Source of the DNA: JANRJY01 sp033763735 | GTDB lineage: Bacteria; Bacteroidota; Bacteroidia; Cytophagales; UBA9547 | NCBI GenBank assembly: GCA_033763735.1 | Contig: JANRJY010000103.1 | Location: 1-64,000 of the forward strand | Length of the DNA stretch: 64,000 nt | Reading direction: 5' to 3' | In this document: positions 9,901 through 17,983 of the stretch, in pieces | Layout of the letters: each line of letters starts with the position of its first letter | How positions within the stretch are numbered: position 1 is the first letter of the stretch | Position numbers and translations under genes: made by a program | The notes under the pieces: generated by a model | What the model was told of the DNA's origin: nothing | Databases searched by the model: none | What the model saw: the letters and a program-made list of their open reading frames with translations, nothing else

Positions 9901-11327
9901 TTACTGAAACAACAACTGCACAAAATGCTTGTTCGTTAAAAACCGATTCAGTAAGAATAAATCTTTTTAAAACGCCTGATTCAACAATTACATTAATTGG
10001 ACCCGACTCAATTTGTCAATCAAATACAAAAACTTTATTTCTTTATCCAAAAAAGGACAATGTGTTTGTTGTATGGAACGGTATAAGTTCCATGTCGGGA
10101 GGAAATATGAATTTTAGTTATGGTTATCCCAATACAATAAGTTCTGTTTCTTTAAATTTATCTTTAACAGGAACAATGTTAATTCAGTACCAACCTTATT
10201 ATAACCATTCAATCACTTCAGGCTTAAAACAATGTTATTCCAAAAGTCTAACTAAAAAAATTACTGTTTTACAAAAACCAATTACTTCAAGTATTTCAGG
10301 TAATTCTCTTTTTTGCAGAAACAATTTGGCAAATGCGATATTCAGTGTAGCAGGCATGGCTAATTCAACATATTCATGGCAGATAATTGGTGGAAATAAC
10401 TCAATAAATGAAGGGAAAAACACTTCAGTTATTAAGTCTAATTTGGACTCAATTGTCAATAATAAAATAATAAAAGTTGTGGAAACAAATACAGGGTGCA
10501 AAGGAGATACGGTATATAAAAATGTAGCTTTAGATTTACCCATTTCAATATTAAAATATGTTTCAACAAACGAAATCAATGAAAACAAAATTGAAATAAA
10601 CCTTCAACCAATTAATAAACAATCAATTTTGTTGAAAAACGATGTTCAACTTTCTGTTTTAGGACTTAATACTACTATTGCTTCCGATGTTTATAACTTA
10701 AATGATTCAATTTCGAATTCATACCAGTTACGACTAACAGATAATTGTGGTTTGAGCTCCAATTCGGATATTCATAAAATCGTTAATTTGAAAGGCAACG
10801 TCCTTGAATCAACAGGCGAGGTAAATTTGGAATGGACACCTTATATTGGATGGAAGCAAAATATCGACAAATACGAAATTCTACGCAAGATAGGACAGAC
10901 TGGTAGTTGGGAAGTAATTGAAACTAATACCCCTAACATATTGGTATTCAACAGAACAGTCGCCACAGACGGCATATTACAATTCTTTAGAATTAAAGCT
11001 TACCGTTCGTCAGTTAATCAATTTGTCAGCTTTTCCAATATTGTTGAATTGAAGTTTGAAAATACTGTGAAAGTTTGGACCGGATTTACACCGAATGGGG
11101 ATGATAAAAACAAAACATTTTATATAGAACGAATAAACTTGTACCCAAATAACAAATTGACGGTTTTTGATAAATGGGGAAATGTTGTTTATGAAAAAGA
11201 AAACTATAACAATGATTGGGATGGAACATTTAATGGAAAGGATGTTCCTTCAGGGTCATATTATTTTTTGTTAGATTTGAAAAATAAAGAGAAGCCGATA
11301 GGAGGGACCTTGGTATTGGTGCGTTAA
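6966..11327 (+). CDS. Large T9SS type B protein with two LamG and several PKD/Ig-like domains
   Basis: The 1,453-residue product has a signal peptide ('FLFITVSSLHAQ'). Two LamG/concanavalin-like domains follow (about residues 20-260 and 265-490, each with 'FSVSAW' or 'FAISAWFKT' and 'GKIDDVIIYNKAL' or 'GAIDNIRIYNRSI'). Next come a Cys-containing Ig-like segment (about 495-660), a run of PKD-like domains (about 660-1200), a fibronectin-like segment (about 1270-1365) and the type B T9SS tail ('GFTPNGDDKNKTFYIE', 'KWGNVVYE', 'DWDGTFNGKDVPSGSYYF'). It is probably a surface adhesin or glycan binder. The stop overlaps the ATG of the next gene by one base (TAATG), so the two are translationally coupled. 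AATATTTG (6937-6944) is a near-consensus -7 box 21 bases before the ATG. Confidence 0.9.
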   Translation: MRLLKIFFLFITVSSLHAQIDLLNGIVVSFPFTNGSTNDFGPNSLNGALFGNVTVTNDRLGNPNNAFDFGGTNSDYIIVNHDPLLNFSNQSFSVSAWAYRTRVTFNGMLVYKGGDIVDGYGLRVNADGNGQDARFRLGNPSRWFFDADDIKSPPDIQNFVWTHYTGVYDAPTQTMYIYEDGKLASQKTIAVGFSQFNTLPLTIGQHSAASRPVNATALYPFAGKIDDVIIYNKALNSCEVYVMGGDVSTCIGIDEGLRLRMDFCGNMNDASGNGNNGTAPWYSYFDDKDGNAFSALTFVGTSSVLGITENVPLDFGSGSFAISAWFKTNNSSTVQRIVSNGFESFSDGYQLAMNVDSPGTISFGIGNGGNASASVSFSTINTFADNLWHHVVVNIDRSKNKIWMYVDRRKQDLVKTSSTPTAGNFLSENKDFDINSLTFNATSPNPFIIGGKPDNSEKFLGAIDNIRIYNRSIIPGEAKFLYSITSAGNCCPGIPPPSTNNFSVCGIGSSIVATVSGGYGYRWYNASVGGAIVSNSETYTTHALNKNDTLYISNAYGLSCESMTRNPLIIYVYTIPSAPVLSSNQSICGPSLITVSGIASGSIKWYNSSLSGTVLGLGSNFSANISVSSVFFANQIDGFNCISPFSNVSVEIVPKPALPSISGDSSVCPNNTNVGYKTITTSGLSYKWFVNGGTVIGGNISDTLNVNWGGSNPTAKVKLVSRNNVGCNSDTLSFNVRINQFISTETPTGVDSVCFLSANNLQYQVTASSGSVFTWTVVNATKSSDQNHKITISPSTSGIIKMSVLETVTTSSDVCKKQSDTLYVKVWQNPDPNAQISGLNQICKSTISNYVLRSLSNTTVQWSANQGNLTTTSISMTGLSFNNPGNYTLTGIETTNKGCNGGSINKLIKVDIPYATSIINQNTDICYSFPQVYNYTASGFSGSAFNWSVSGNSINIINGQGTSVVGIQAIGTGTGFVKVTETTTAQNACSLKTDSVRINLFKTPDSTITLIGPDSICQSNTKTLFLYPKKDNVFVVWNGISSMSGGNMNFSYGYPNTISSVSLNLSLTGTMLIQYQPYYNHSITSGLKQCYSKSLTKKITVLQKPITSSISGNSLFCRNNLANAIFSVAGMANSTYSWQIIGGNNSINEGKNTSVIKSNLDSIVNNKIIKVVETNTGCKGDTVYKNVALDLPISILKYVSTNEINENKIEINLQPINKQSILLKNDVQLSVLGLNTTIASDVYNLNDSISNSYQLRLTDNCGLSSNSDIHKIVNLKGNVLESTGEVNLEWTPYIGWKQNIDKYEILRKIGQTGSWEVIETNTPNILVFNRTVATDGILQFFRIKAYRSSVNQFVSFSNIVELKFENTVKVWTGFTPNGDDKNKTFYIERINLYPNNKLTVFDKWGNVVYEKENYNNDWDGTFNGKDVPSGSYYFLLDLKNKEKPIGGTLVLVR

Positions 11328-13636
11328 TGTTTTGCAAAAATAATTTTCTAATTTTTCTTTTTTTTGCAGCAGGTTGGAGTTATTCTCAAACATGCACTAT
11401 TGCTGCTTGCGATACGCTTTCTGATACTGCTTATTATGCGGTAAACAAGGTTAAGGTTGATGGTGCTTTAGATGAAAAACAATGGACTTTGAATAAAACA
11501 ATAACGCATTTAAACCCCGATGTAAATTCCAATAGTACCGAAATAAATAACAAAGTTAGTTTTGGTTCACTTTGGGATAGCACATATTTATATATTGGAG
11601 TTAAGGTTATTGATTATAGTTTAGTTCACAAAAAATATATACCTCCATTTGGGAATTACCCTCCTTATCTAGACGATGGGATCGAAATATTTTTAGACCC
11701 TCTATACGAGAGATGTAGGTTTTTATGTGGTTCATATTACCAATTTACATTAGCTTACAATGATACCTTGTTATATAAGTCAAAAAGTATAAAAGGAAAA
11801 ATATTAATTGCTCAAAAGACGCTTGACAGTGGATATACCATGGAATTTGCAATCCCTTGGGCAGGATTATACACGGATTTTTTTGGGAGACAAAGTAAAT
11901 TTCCTCAAATCGGTGATTTGATTGCATTTGATATGGCTAATAATGATGCCGATACCAAGGGCTCAACCAGAGATTACCAATCCATTTGGAATAATTTTTG
12001 CAACAATGACAATTATAAATCAAGTAAAAATTATGGTAGAATGATATTAGGAGGTGAAACTAAATCTGATTTGCTTGAAAAACAATTTAGTTTTTCAGGA
12101 TCGATTACAGGTTGCAATCCAGGAGATTATACTTACACATGTAAGCCTCCAAAAGGAATGACCGCTACCTGGGAAATCGTGGGAGGAACTATTATTAAAG
12201 ATTCAGTTAATAAGAAAATTGTAAACTGGCCTTCCAAAGGAATATTTGCAATCAAGATCAAAACTAATTCAACTTCATGTGGAAAAGGCAATAATATAGA
12301 ACAATTGATAACTATTGGCGGTCCAACCTTGAATATTACCGGAAGCCCTTTGGTTTGTCCTGGGGTTAAAGAAGTAAGTTATCAAACCAAACAAAATGAT
12401 CCTACTTATACTTACAATTGGCAAATTAATGGAGGAACTATAACATCAAATATCAATCAGAAAAGTATAAATGTGGTATGGGGAATGGCAAATGATAATG
12501 CAAAATTATTTGTAGTTGCAACAAACAATTTAGGTTGTATAGGAGACACTGCCAAGTATGAAATAAAAATAAACAAAACGCTTAAACCGGATAAACCTAA
12601 AGGGAATGCTATTATATGTTCAAATGCATTTAAAAATCAAATCTATACAACTTCTTATACCAATGGCTCTATATATACTTGGAATTTCGCAAATGCAAGC
12701 ATAAATTCAGGACAATCCACTTCGACAACTTCAGTCAACTGGAATAAATCCGGGAAAATATGGGTGGTGGAAACTTCAGTGACTGAAATTGAAAATTGTA
12801 TTGGATACTCCGACACTTTGTTTGTTAAATTGATAGATAGTTTGCCTCAACAAACTGCAATTATAAATTATGTAACCACTTCAATTGATAATGACAAAAC
12901 CATTGAGATCAGTTGTACTAATAATTCAAATAAAATAAAAATAATATTCTTAAATAATAATGAAGGTAAAGTAATTGACACTCTTAAATCAATGACAAAT
13001 ATATTTTCAATTAACAATTTGCCAACAGATAAAAATATTTACAATTTTAGTTTAGGATGGACGGATTCATGCAAACAAAAATATAATTCTTTATCACAAA
13101 ATAGTATTTTGCTTATTAAAGGCGATTTTAATTTTAATAATGAACTCATTTTAAAATGGAATTCTTATAAGAATTGGGACAATGGGGTCAAAGGATACCA
13201 GATTTTAGCAAAAAATGATAATTTTGATTGGTATGAAGTTGGGTTTACTTCTGATATTCAGTTCAAGTTTGTATTTGACACTAAAGGATTAAACTATGCA
13301 TTTAGAGTTGTTGCTATTAAAAATTCGGATGAAACAGTTAAATCATATTCAAATATAGTTTATCAGTCTTTTGAAGTTGAACCCATAATTTCAAATGTAA
13401 TTACTCCAAACAGTGACCAAAAAAATGATTATCTGTATATCTCGAATATTTCTGCATTTTCGGTCAAAGATTTGACGGTTTATAATCGTTGGGGAGCTAA
13501 TGTGTTTAATTCAAAAAGTTACAATAACGATTGGGACGCAAAAAATTTACCGGATGGTATATACTATTATCAATTTACCTACGGAACCAACGATAACAAA
13601 AAATCTGCAAAAGGATATATTGAAGTATTAAGATAA
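11327..13636 (+). CDS. T9SS type B protein with CBM9-like N-terminal domain
   Basis: A 769-residue exported protein with a signal peptide ending near 'GWSYSQ'. Residues about 35-245 look like a CBM9/DOMON-type carbohydrate-binding fold ('VKVDGALDEKQW', 'DDGIEIFLDP', 'YTMEFAIPWAGL', 'IAFDMANNDAD'). PKD-like segments follow (about 260-510), then a fibronectin-like part (about 605-690) and the type B sorting tail ('VITPNSDQKNDYLYI', 'YNRWGANVF', 'NDWDAKNLPDGIYYYQF'). No glycoside hydrolase domain is visible, so it is more likely a binding or adhesion protein than an enzyme. It is coupled to the preceding LamG/PKD protein and followed after 3 bp by murB. Confidence 0.88.
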   Translation: MFCKNNFLIFLFFAAGWSYSQTCTIAACDTLSDTAYYAVNKVKVDGALDEKQWTLNKTITHLNPDVNSNSTEINNKVSFGSLWDSTYLYIGVKVIDYSLVHKKYIPPFGNYPPYLDDGIEIFLDPLYERCRFLCGSYYQFTLAYNDTLLYKSKSIKGKILIAQKTLDSGYTMEFAIPWAGLYTDFFGRQSKFPQIGDLIAFDMANNDADTKGSTRDYQSIWNNFCNNDNYKSSKNYGRMILGGETKSDLLEKQFSFSGSITGCNPGDYTYTCKPPKGMTATWEIVGGTIIKDSVNKKIVNWPSKGIFAIKIKTNSTSCGKGNNIEQLITIGGPTLNITGSPLVCPGVKEVSYQTKQNDPTYTYNWQINGGTITSNINQKSINVVWGMANDNAKLFVVATNNLGCIGDTAKYEIKINKTLKPDKPKGNAIICSNAFKNQIYTTSYTNGSIYTWNFANASINSGQSTSTTSVNWNKSGKIWVVETSVTEIENCIGYSDTLFVKLIDSLPQQTAIINYVTTSIDNDKTIEISCTNNSNKIKIIFLNNNEGKVIDTLKSMTNIFSINNLPTDKNIYNFSLGWTDSCKQKYNSLSQNSILLIKGDFNFNNELILKWNSYKNWDNGVKGYQILAKNDNFDWYEVGFTSDIQFKFVFDTKGLNYAFRVVAIKNSDETVKSYSNIVYQSFEVEPIISNVITPNSDQKNDYLYISNISAFSVKDLTVYNRWGANVFNSKSYNNDWDAKNLPDGIYYYQFTYGTNDNKKSAKGYIEVLR

Positions 13637-13639
13637 ATA

Positions 13640-14653
13640 ATGAAAATCATTCACAACCAATCTTTAATCACTTTCAATACTTTTAAAATCGATGCTATTG
13701 CCAAGTATTTTGTTGAAGTTCAAATAGTTGACGAACTTTTGGAATTAATTCAAAAACCGGAATTCCGATCCAATAATAAGTTGATAATTGGAGGGGGTAG
13801 TAATCTGCTTTTTACCAAAGATTATGATGGAATAGTAATCAAAATTAATATTAAAGGAATTGAATTAATTTCAGATGACTCGCAGTTTTCTGTCTTGAAA
13901 GTAGGGGCAGGGGAGGTATGGCATGAATTTGTTCAATATTGTATTAATAATAATTTGTCCGGAATAGAGAACTTATCTTTAATTCCAGGCAATGTGGGTG
14001 CAAGCCCAATTCAAAATATTGGAGCGTATGGGGTGGAGGTAAAAGATTATATTCAATCACTAGAAGCTGTAAATGTGTTGGATGGAACCATAAAAAGTTT
14101 TTCAAATGCTGAATGTGCATTTGGTTATAGAGACAGCATTTTTAAGAAGGAAGAGAAGAATAAATGGATAATAACATATGTTGTGTTTCGATTAAGTAAG
14201 AAACCGGTTTTGAATACTTCCTATGGGGCTATCAATGATGAACTGGTTCGGCAAAATCTTGAACCAAGTATTAAAAATATTAGTAAGGTTGTTATAGATA
14301 TCAGACGAAGCAAATTGCCCGATCCAAATGAAATCGGAAATGCAGGTAGTTTTTTCAAAAATCCTGTTGTGTCAAATGATAAACTTGATGAATTAAAAAT
14401 GAATTTTCCAAATATACCCAACTATCCACAAGATAGTAATTCAATCAAATTAGCTGCAGGTTGGCTGATTGAACAGTGTGGTTGGAAAGGGAAAGTGGTT
14501 GGCAACACCGGGTCACATAAACATCAGGCATTGGTATTAGTAAACTACGGTAATGCATCCGGAAACGAAATCAAAGAATTGGCCGAAAAAATTCAATCCT
14601 CCGTATATGAAAAGTTTGGTGTTAATATCGAACCTGAGGTAAATATGATTTAA
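13640..14653 (+). CDS. murB: UDP-N-acetylenolpyruvoylglucosamine reductase
   Basis: MurB reduces UDP-GlcNAc-enolpyruvate to UDP-MurNAc with NADPH and FAD, the second committed step of cytoplasmic peptidoglycan precursor synthesis. Visible are the FAD-binding 'IIGGGSNLLF' (about residues 49-58), 'LIPGNVGASPIQNIGAYG', the catalytic Ser in 'GNAGSFFKNP', and the C-terminal catalytic Glu in 'NIEPEVNMI'. At 337 residues it has the extended type I (E. coli-like) form. It begins 3 bp after the CBM9-like T9SS gene, so it appears to be transcribed with the adhesin genes, an odd partner for an essential cell-wall gene. Confidence 0.96.
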   Translation: MKIIHNQSLITFNTFKIDAIAKYFVEVQIVDELLELIQKPEFRSNNKLIIGGGSNLLFTKDYDGIVIKINIKGIELISDDSQFSVLKVGAGEVWHEFVQYCINNNLSGIENLSLIPGNVGASPIQNIGAYGVEVKDYIQSLEAVNVLDGTIKSFSNAECAFGYRDSIFKKEEKNKWIITYVVFRLSKKPVLNTSYGAINDELVRQNLEPSIKNISKVVIDIRRSKLPDPNEIGNAGSFFKNPVVSNDKLDELKMNFPNIPNYPQDSNSIKLAAGWLIEQCGWKGKVVGNTGSHKHQALVLVNYGNASGNEIKELAEKIQSSVYEKFGVNIEPEVNMI

Positions 14654-14727
14654 TTGAAATCGAATGATATATGTCATATTCCAACAGTAGATTTCACTTT
14701 ACATTTGAATAATTAAAATTTATCAAA

Positions 14728-14958
14728 ATGGAAAAGCACGATTTGCACCACGAATTTCCTCAATTCGATCAAAAAATACATGATTTAAAAGTATCGAATC
14801 ATCATTTCAAAAAATTGTTTGATGACTATCATGCAATTAACAACGAGATTTACAGAATTGAGTCAGGAAATGAACCTACTTCTGATGATGTACTCAACCA
14901 AAATAGAGCAAAAAGGGTACATTTGAAAGATGAATTGTATGCGCTTTTGAGTGCATAA
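14728..14958 (+). CDS. YdcH family (DUF465) small protein
   Basis: A 76-residue, highly charged helical protein. 'HHEFPQFDQKIHDLKVSNHHFKKLFDDY' (residues 7-34) and the closing 'NRAKRVHLKDELYALL' fit the DUF465/YdcH family, small predicted coiled-coil proteins without a firm biochemical role. ATG start, 74 bp after murB on the same strand. Confidence 0.85.
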   Translation: MEKHDLHHEFPQFDQKIHDLKVSNHHFKKLFDDYHAINNEIYRIESGNEPTSDDVLNQNRAKRVHLKDELYALLSA

Positions 14959-15316
14959 TGTAAACTAAAGTGAGTTCAGGATAGATTTGTCATTATTTCG
15001 ATTACTTTGGCTTCCCTTGGAAAATGTTTTACTTTGTAAATGAAGCATGTTTAACAAAAGAAATTGACTTGAAGGTTTGGGAAAGCAATGTGGTGGGATG
15101 ACAAAAAAGCGGGGGTGGGCAGGAATTGGAGGGAGGAAGCATTTTTTTGTCTTGATTTTTTTGCAACTTTTTGGATCAAGCCAAAAAGTGGAAAAAATTA
15201 ATTCTCAACCTGATTATTTTTTGTATAACCTGATTTAACACTAATTTGCTGCAAAATTGAACTCAACATATTTATAAATCATTAATAATCAAATACTTAA
15301 TATCATGAAAGAGACC
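14959..15316 (+). other. 358-bp intergenic region with a hairpin repeat
   Basis: No convincing gene lies here. A G-rich stretch (about 15110-15140) is followed by a hairpin-bearing element with a perfect 9-bp stem (15166-15174 with 15181-15189) and 6-nt loop. A 37-codon frame from the ATG at 15088 to 15201 runs through it; its end, 'LDFFATFWIKPKSGKN', resembles a short peptide I recall recurring between Bacteroidota genes, better explained as a dispersed repeat than a protein. The rest, up to the minus-strand polyprenyl synthase gene, is AT-rich with nothing recognised. Confidence 0.6.
15166..15189. repeat. Inverted repeat (9-bp stem) in intergenic element
   Basis: ACTTTTTGG, loop ATCAAG, CCAAAAAGT. 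It is perfectly paired and followed by GG and an A-run. On the minus strand that A-run reads as T upstream of the stem, so it is not a classical terminator for either flanking gene. Confidence 0.7.
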
Positions 15317-16291
15317 CTACTTTTCTCTTTCTACAGTAAAACGAATAAGTTGCTCTAATGAATCTCTGGTGGCACTTGGTGGGTAACTGTGTATCAATGC
15401 TATAGATTCATTTTTGTAAGAATTCATAATGTCAACAGCGTATTCAATTCCTCCCGATTTTTTGACAAAGTCAATGACATATTTGACCTTGGCAGGCTTG
15501 TCACTTTCGTTTTTTACAATGTTCACAATTTTATTGCGTTCCCAAAATGAACTTTTGTTTATTGCATAAATCAGAGGCAAAGTCATTTTTTTTTCTTTGA
15601 TGTCAATACCAACTGGTTTTCCAATTTCACCATCACTATAATCAAAAAGGTCATCTTTAATTTGAAAAGCTATTCCCGCTTTTTCGCCAATGAGTCTGGA
15701 TTTTTCAATCAAGTCTTTGTCGGAAGTAATTGAAGCTGTTCCCACAGCACAACATGAAGCCATGAGTGAGGCGGTTTTCTGCCTAATAATTGTAAAATAA
15801 TCAGCCTCTTTTATGTTCAATAATCGTGCTTTTTCAATTTGTAAAAGCTCTCCTTCGCTCATTTCTTTAACTGCATTTGATACTATTTTTAGCAATTCAA
15901 AGTCTTCGTTATCAACAGAAAGCAGTAGGCCTCTGGACAAAAGGTAATCTCCAATTAATACTGCAATTTTATTTTTCCAAAGCGCATTTACCGAAAAAAA
16001 ACCTCTTCTGTAATTGGCGTCATCAACAACATCATCATGTACCAATGTTGCGGTGTGTAATAATTCAATTAGTGAAGCACCTCTGTAAGTTTTCTCGTTG
16101 ATTTCACCAGAAAGTTTCGCCATAAAAAGTACAAACATGGGTCGAAGTTGTTTGCCTTTTCTTTTAACAATATAAGTCATGATTTTGTCCAGTAGAAAAA
16201 ATTGACTTTTCATGTATGATTTGAATTTTTCTTCAAATACCTCCATTTCATTGGAGATAGGTGCTTGAATATTGTTGAGCTGTACTGACAT
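15317..16291 (-). CDS. Polyprenyl diphosphate synthase (octaprenyl/heptaprenyl type)
   Basis: A 324-residue trans-isoprenyl diphosphate synthase. The first Asp-rich motif is 'DDVVD' at 86-90 (within 'LVHDDVVDDANYRRG') and the second 'DDLFD' at 213-217; 'GKQLRP' near residue 46 binds the substrate diphosphate. It adds isopentenyl units to make a long-chain polyprenyl diphosphate, most likely the menaquinone side chain in a Bacteroidota cell (inference). Its ATG follows the stop of the plsC-type gene directly (TAA then ATG), so the two form an operon. Confidence 0.92.
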   Translation of the reverse strand: MSVQLNNIQAPISNEMEVFEEKFKSYMKSQFFLLDKIMTYIVKRKGKQLRPMFVLFMAKLSGEINEKTYRGASLIELLHTATLVHDDVVDDANYRRGFFSVNALWKNKIAVLIGDYLLSRGLLLSVDNEDFELLKIVSNAVKEMSEGELLQIEKARLLNIKEADYFTIIRQKTASLMASCCAVGTASITSDKDLIEKSRLIGEKAGIAFQIKDDLFDYSDGEIGKPVGIDIKEKKMTLPLIYAINKSSFWERNKIVNIVKNESDKPAKVKYVIDFVKKSGGIEYAVDIMNSYKNESIALIHSYPPSATRDSLEQLIRFTVEREK

Positions 16292-17026
16292 TTATTGGAT
16301 TATTTCTTTACGGTGTTTTGTCAATTCAGCATCAATTATTTGAAATGTCTGTTGTTTTAAAGCACCTATGTCTTGCAAAGTTAATCCTTTTGTTTCGATT
16401 GGTTTATGAATAATTATTTTACATTCATGCCTGCGAGCTTTCATTTTATCTTCATCAGGTAACAGAATGTAGTTATAAGGTATGGTAATCGGTACAATTG
16501 GAATTTGTTTTTCTATGGCTATTTTAAATGCACCATCTTTGAAATCAATCATTGTTGGATTATTGTATTTAGGAATAGTGCCTTCAGGAAATATTATAAT
16601 GCTAACTCCTTCGTCTATTCTTTTTTTTGCAATTTCAACTGATTCAATTTTGCTTTTACCACTTTTTCGATCCACCAGAATATGCAAACGAGAGTACATA
16701 TATCCAAATAAAGGCACTTTTCGAAGTGAAGCTTTTCCAATAAAGTTAACATCTTGAAGTACAGCACTATAAATGGTTGGTATATCTGCATATGAAGTGT
16801 GATTTGCGCAGTATATATATGCTTGATGTTTTTTAGGTATGAATTCTCTCACAACATTGTATTTGATACCGCACAGAAAGAAAACGATATAACCCCAAAT
16901 TCTGTTTGTCCAATGTCCAAGACTGTGTAATTTCCGATGTTGAACCGATATAAAGAAAAAAGGATAAAGCATTAAAAAAGAAAGCGTAAAAATAATCAAG
17001 CAATAAATGGGATAAAGCTTTTTCAA
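16292..17026 (-). CDS. 1-acyl-sn-glycerol-3-phosphate acyltransferase (PlsC family)
   Basis: A 244-residue membrane-bound acyltransferase. The catalytic H-x4-D is His76-Asp81 in 'CANHTSYADIP', and the 'FPEGT' motif lies near residue 148. One or two hydrophobic segments at the N-terminus (residues 5-30) anchor it in the inner membrane. It likely makes phosphatidic acid from lysophosphatidate. It is directly followed by the polyprenyl synthase and lies 5 bp downstream of the RES toxin gene, so read-through from the toxin-antitoxin promoter is possible. Confidence 0.9.
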   Translation of the reverse strand: MKKLYPIYCLIIFTLSFLMLYPFFFISVQHRKLHSLGHWTNRIWGYIVFFLCGIKYNVVREFIPKKHQAYIYCANHTSYADIPTIYSAVLQDVNFIGKASLRKVPLFGYMYSRLHILVDRKSGKSKIESVEIAKKRIDEGVSIIIFPEGTIPKYNNPTMIDFKDGAFKIAIEKQIPIVPITIPYNYILLPDEDKMKARRHECKIIIHKPIETKGLTLQDIGALKQQTFQIIDAELTKHRKEIIQ

Positions 17027-17031
17027 TGTGT

Positions 17032-17496
17032 TTAATTGGAGTAGGGGAACAATCTTTTGTCTAAATATATTGTTTCTATTTTGTTGATTTTTAAATTTTT
17101 ATAATCTGAATGCAAAGGATTGAAAATATAATTGTATTCATCAGGAATTAATACAGATGGGACTTTAATGGACGATACTTTTTCAATTGCTAATTTTATG
17201 CTTCCAATTTTCTTTAATTGTTTAGGGCCGGGATATTGCTGCCAATTATCTGGAAGTTCTTCGGGTTTAATTACAGATTGTGCCATGCCTTCAAAATTAA
17301 ACGTAACTAATGAAACAGAAGTTGGAAGAAATTCAAAAGGTGTATTCATCAAAAACTCGCAAAAACATAAGGCTCTATTTTGACTGGTATAAAGGCAAGC
17401 TATACCTTTTTCATTCCATCTGCCACCGTAAATCATTGATCCGGTACCACTTAAGTCTGAAGCAAATTCAGCTTTTGTAATTCGGTAAACTTCCAT
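17032..17496 (-). CDS. RES-domain toxin (NAD+-degrading family)
   Basis: A 154-residue RES-domain protein. The start is taken as the ATG at 17496 ('MEVYRITK'); a TTG one codon upstream is less likely. The conserved R, E and S positions fit 'YRITKAEFA', 'GGRWNEKG' and 'YTSQNRALCFCEFL'. Characterised RES toxins deplete NAD+ and are held in check by Xre/MbcA-type antitoxins. The antitoxin gene lies immediately upstream with 3 bp between its stop and this ATG, the standard antitoxin-first order. Confidence 0.88.
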   Translation of the reverse strand: MEVYRITKAEFASDLSGTGSMIYGGRWNEKGIACLYTSQNRALCFCEFLMNTPFEFLPTSVSLVTFNFEGMAQSVIKPEELPDNWQQYPGPKQLKKIGSIKLAIEKVSSIKVPSVLIPDEYNYIFNPLHSDYKNLKINKIETIYLDKRLFPYSN

Positions 17497-17499
17497 CAA

Positions 17500-17934
17500 T
17501 TATGAATAAATGCCATATTTAATCCGACCAATCACATCTGTTACCATTTGAATTCCATAATGGGTATCAAGCATTGATAATGGTGTAGCACCTCCTAAAG
17601 CAGGTAAAGGATAATTCATCCATTTTTTAAATTTTTCTTTGTCACCGAAGGTTTCAAACCCATTAGCATACAATTCGGCAATAGCAATCATTTTTTCCGA
17701 TGTGTTTAATTTAAAAGGTTCATCAATTTTCCTTTTTTGAATGGTACGAGTATTGATATCAAGCAAAGTGGCAAGCACTTCATAATCCAAACCGGTATTG
17801 TTTTTTAGATTAATGAGATTGTTCTTGTTCAATCCATTTCTAGCTGAAGCAACATATCCATATGCTACACTTGGTTCTCCTAATATTGAACTTGAAGTGT
17901 CAGTTTTATCATAAGTTTTATATTCGTTGTTCAT
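17500..17934 (-). CDS. Xre/MbcA/ParS-type antitoxin (DUF2384)
   Basis: A 144-residue protein. The middle ('NTGLDYEVLATLLDINTRTIQKR') is a helix-turn-helix, and the C-terminus ('ALGGATPLSMLDTHYG', then 'VIGRIKYGIYS') is the toxin-binding DUF2384 region. I place the start at ATG 17934 because a promoter -7 box (17959-17952, minus) lies just upstream; a longer TTG start at 17982 would precede the transcript start. It neutralises the adjacent RES toxin and probably represses its own promoter. Confidence 0.88.
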   Translation of the reverse strand: MNNEYKTYDKTDTSSSILGEPSVAYGYVASARNGLNKNNLINLKNNTGLDYEVLATLLDINTRTIQKRKIDEPFKLNTSEKMIAIAELYANGFETFGDKEKFKKWMNYPLPALGGATPLSMLDTHYGIQMVTDVIGRIKYGIYS

Positions 17935-17951
17935 TTGCGAATTATTTCGTT

Positions 17952-17982
17952 CAAATATACGAATATATTTTTTAGCCAACAA
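17952..17982 (-). promoter_or_regulatory. Promoter of the Xre-RES operon
   Basis: On the minus strand TTG (17982-17980), a 20-bp spacer and TATATTTG (17959-17952) fit the Bacteroidota consensus. The box overlaps the end of the argE unit, so the toxin-antitoxin pair is transcribed independently of argE. Confidence 0.7.
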
Positions 17983-17983
17983 T

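Noticed and set aside
15088..15201. 37-codon gene in the intergenic region
   Set aside because: Overlaps a hairpin element and matches a recurring intergenic type; kept as part of the repeat region and not as a CDS.
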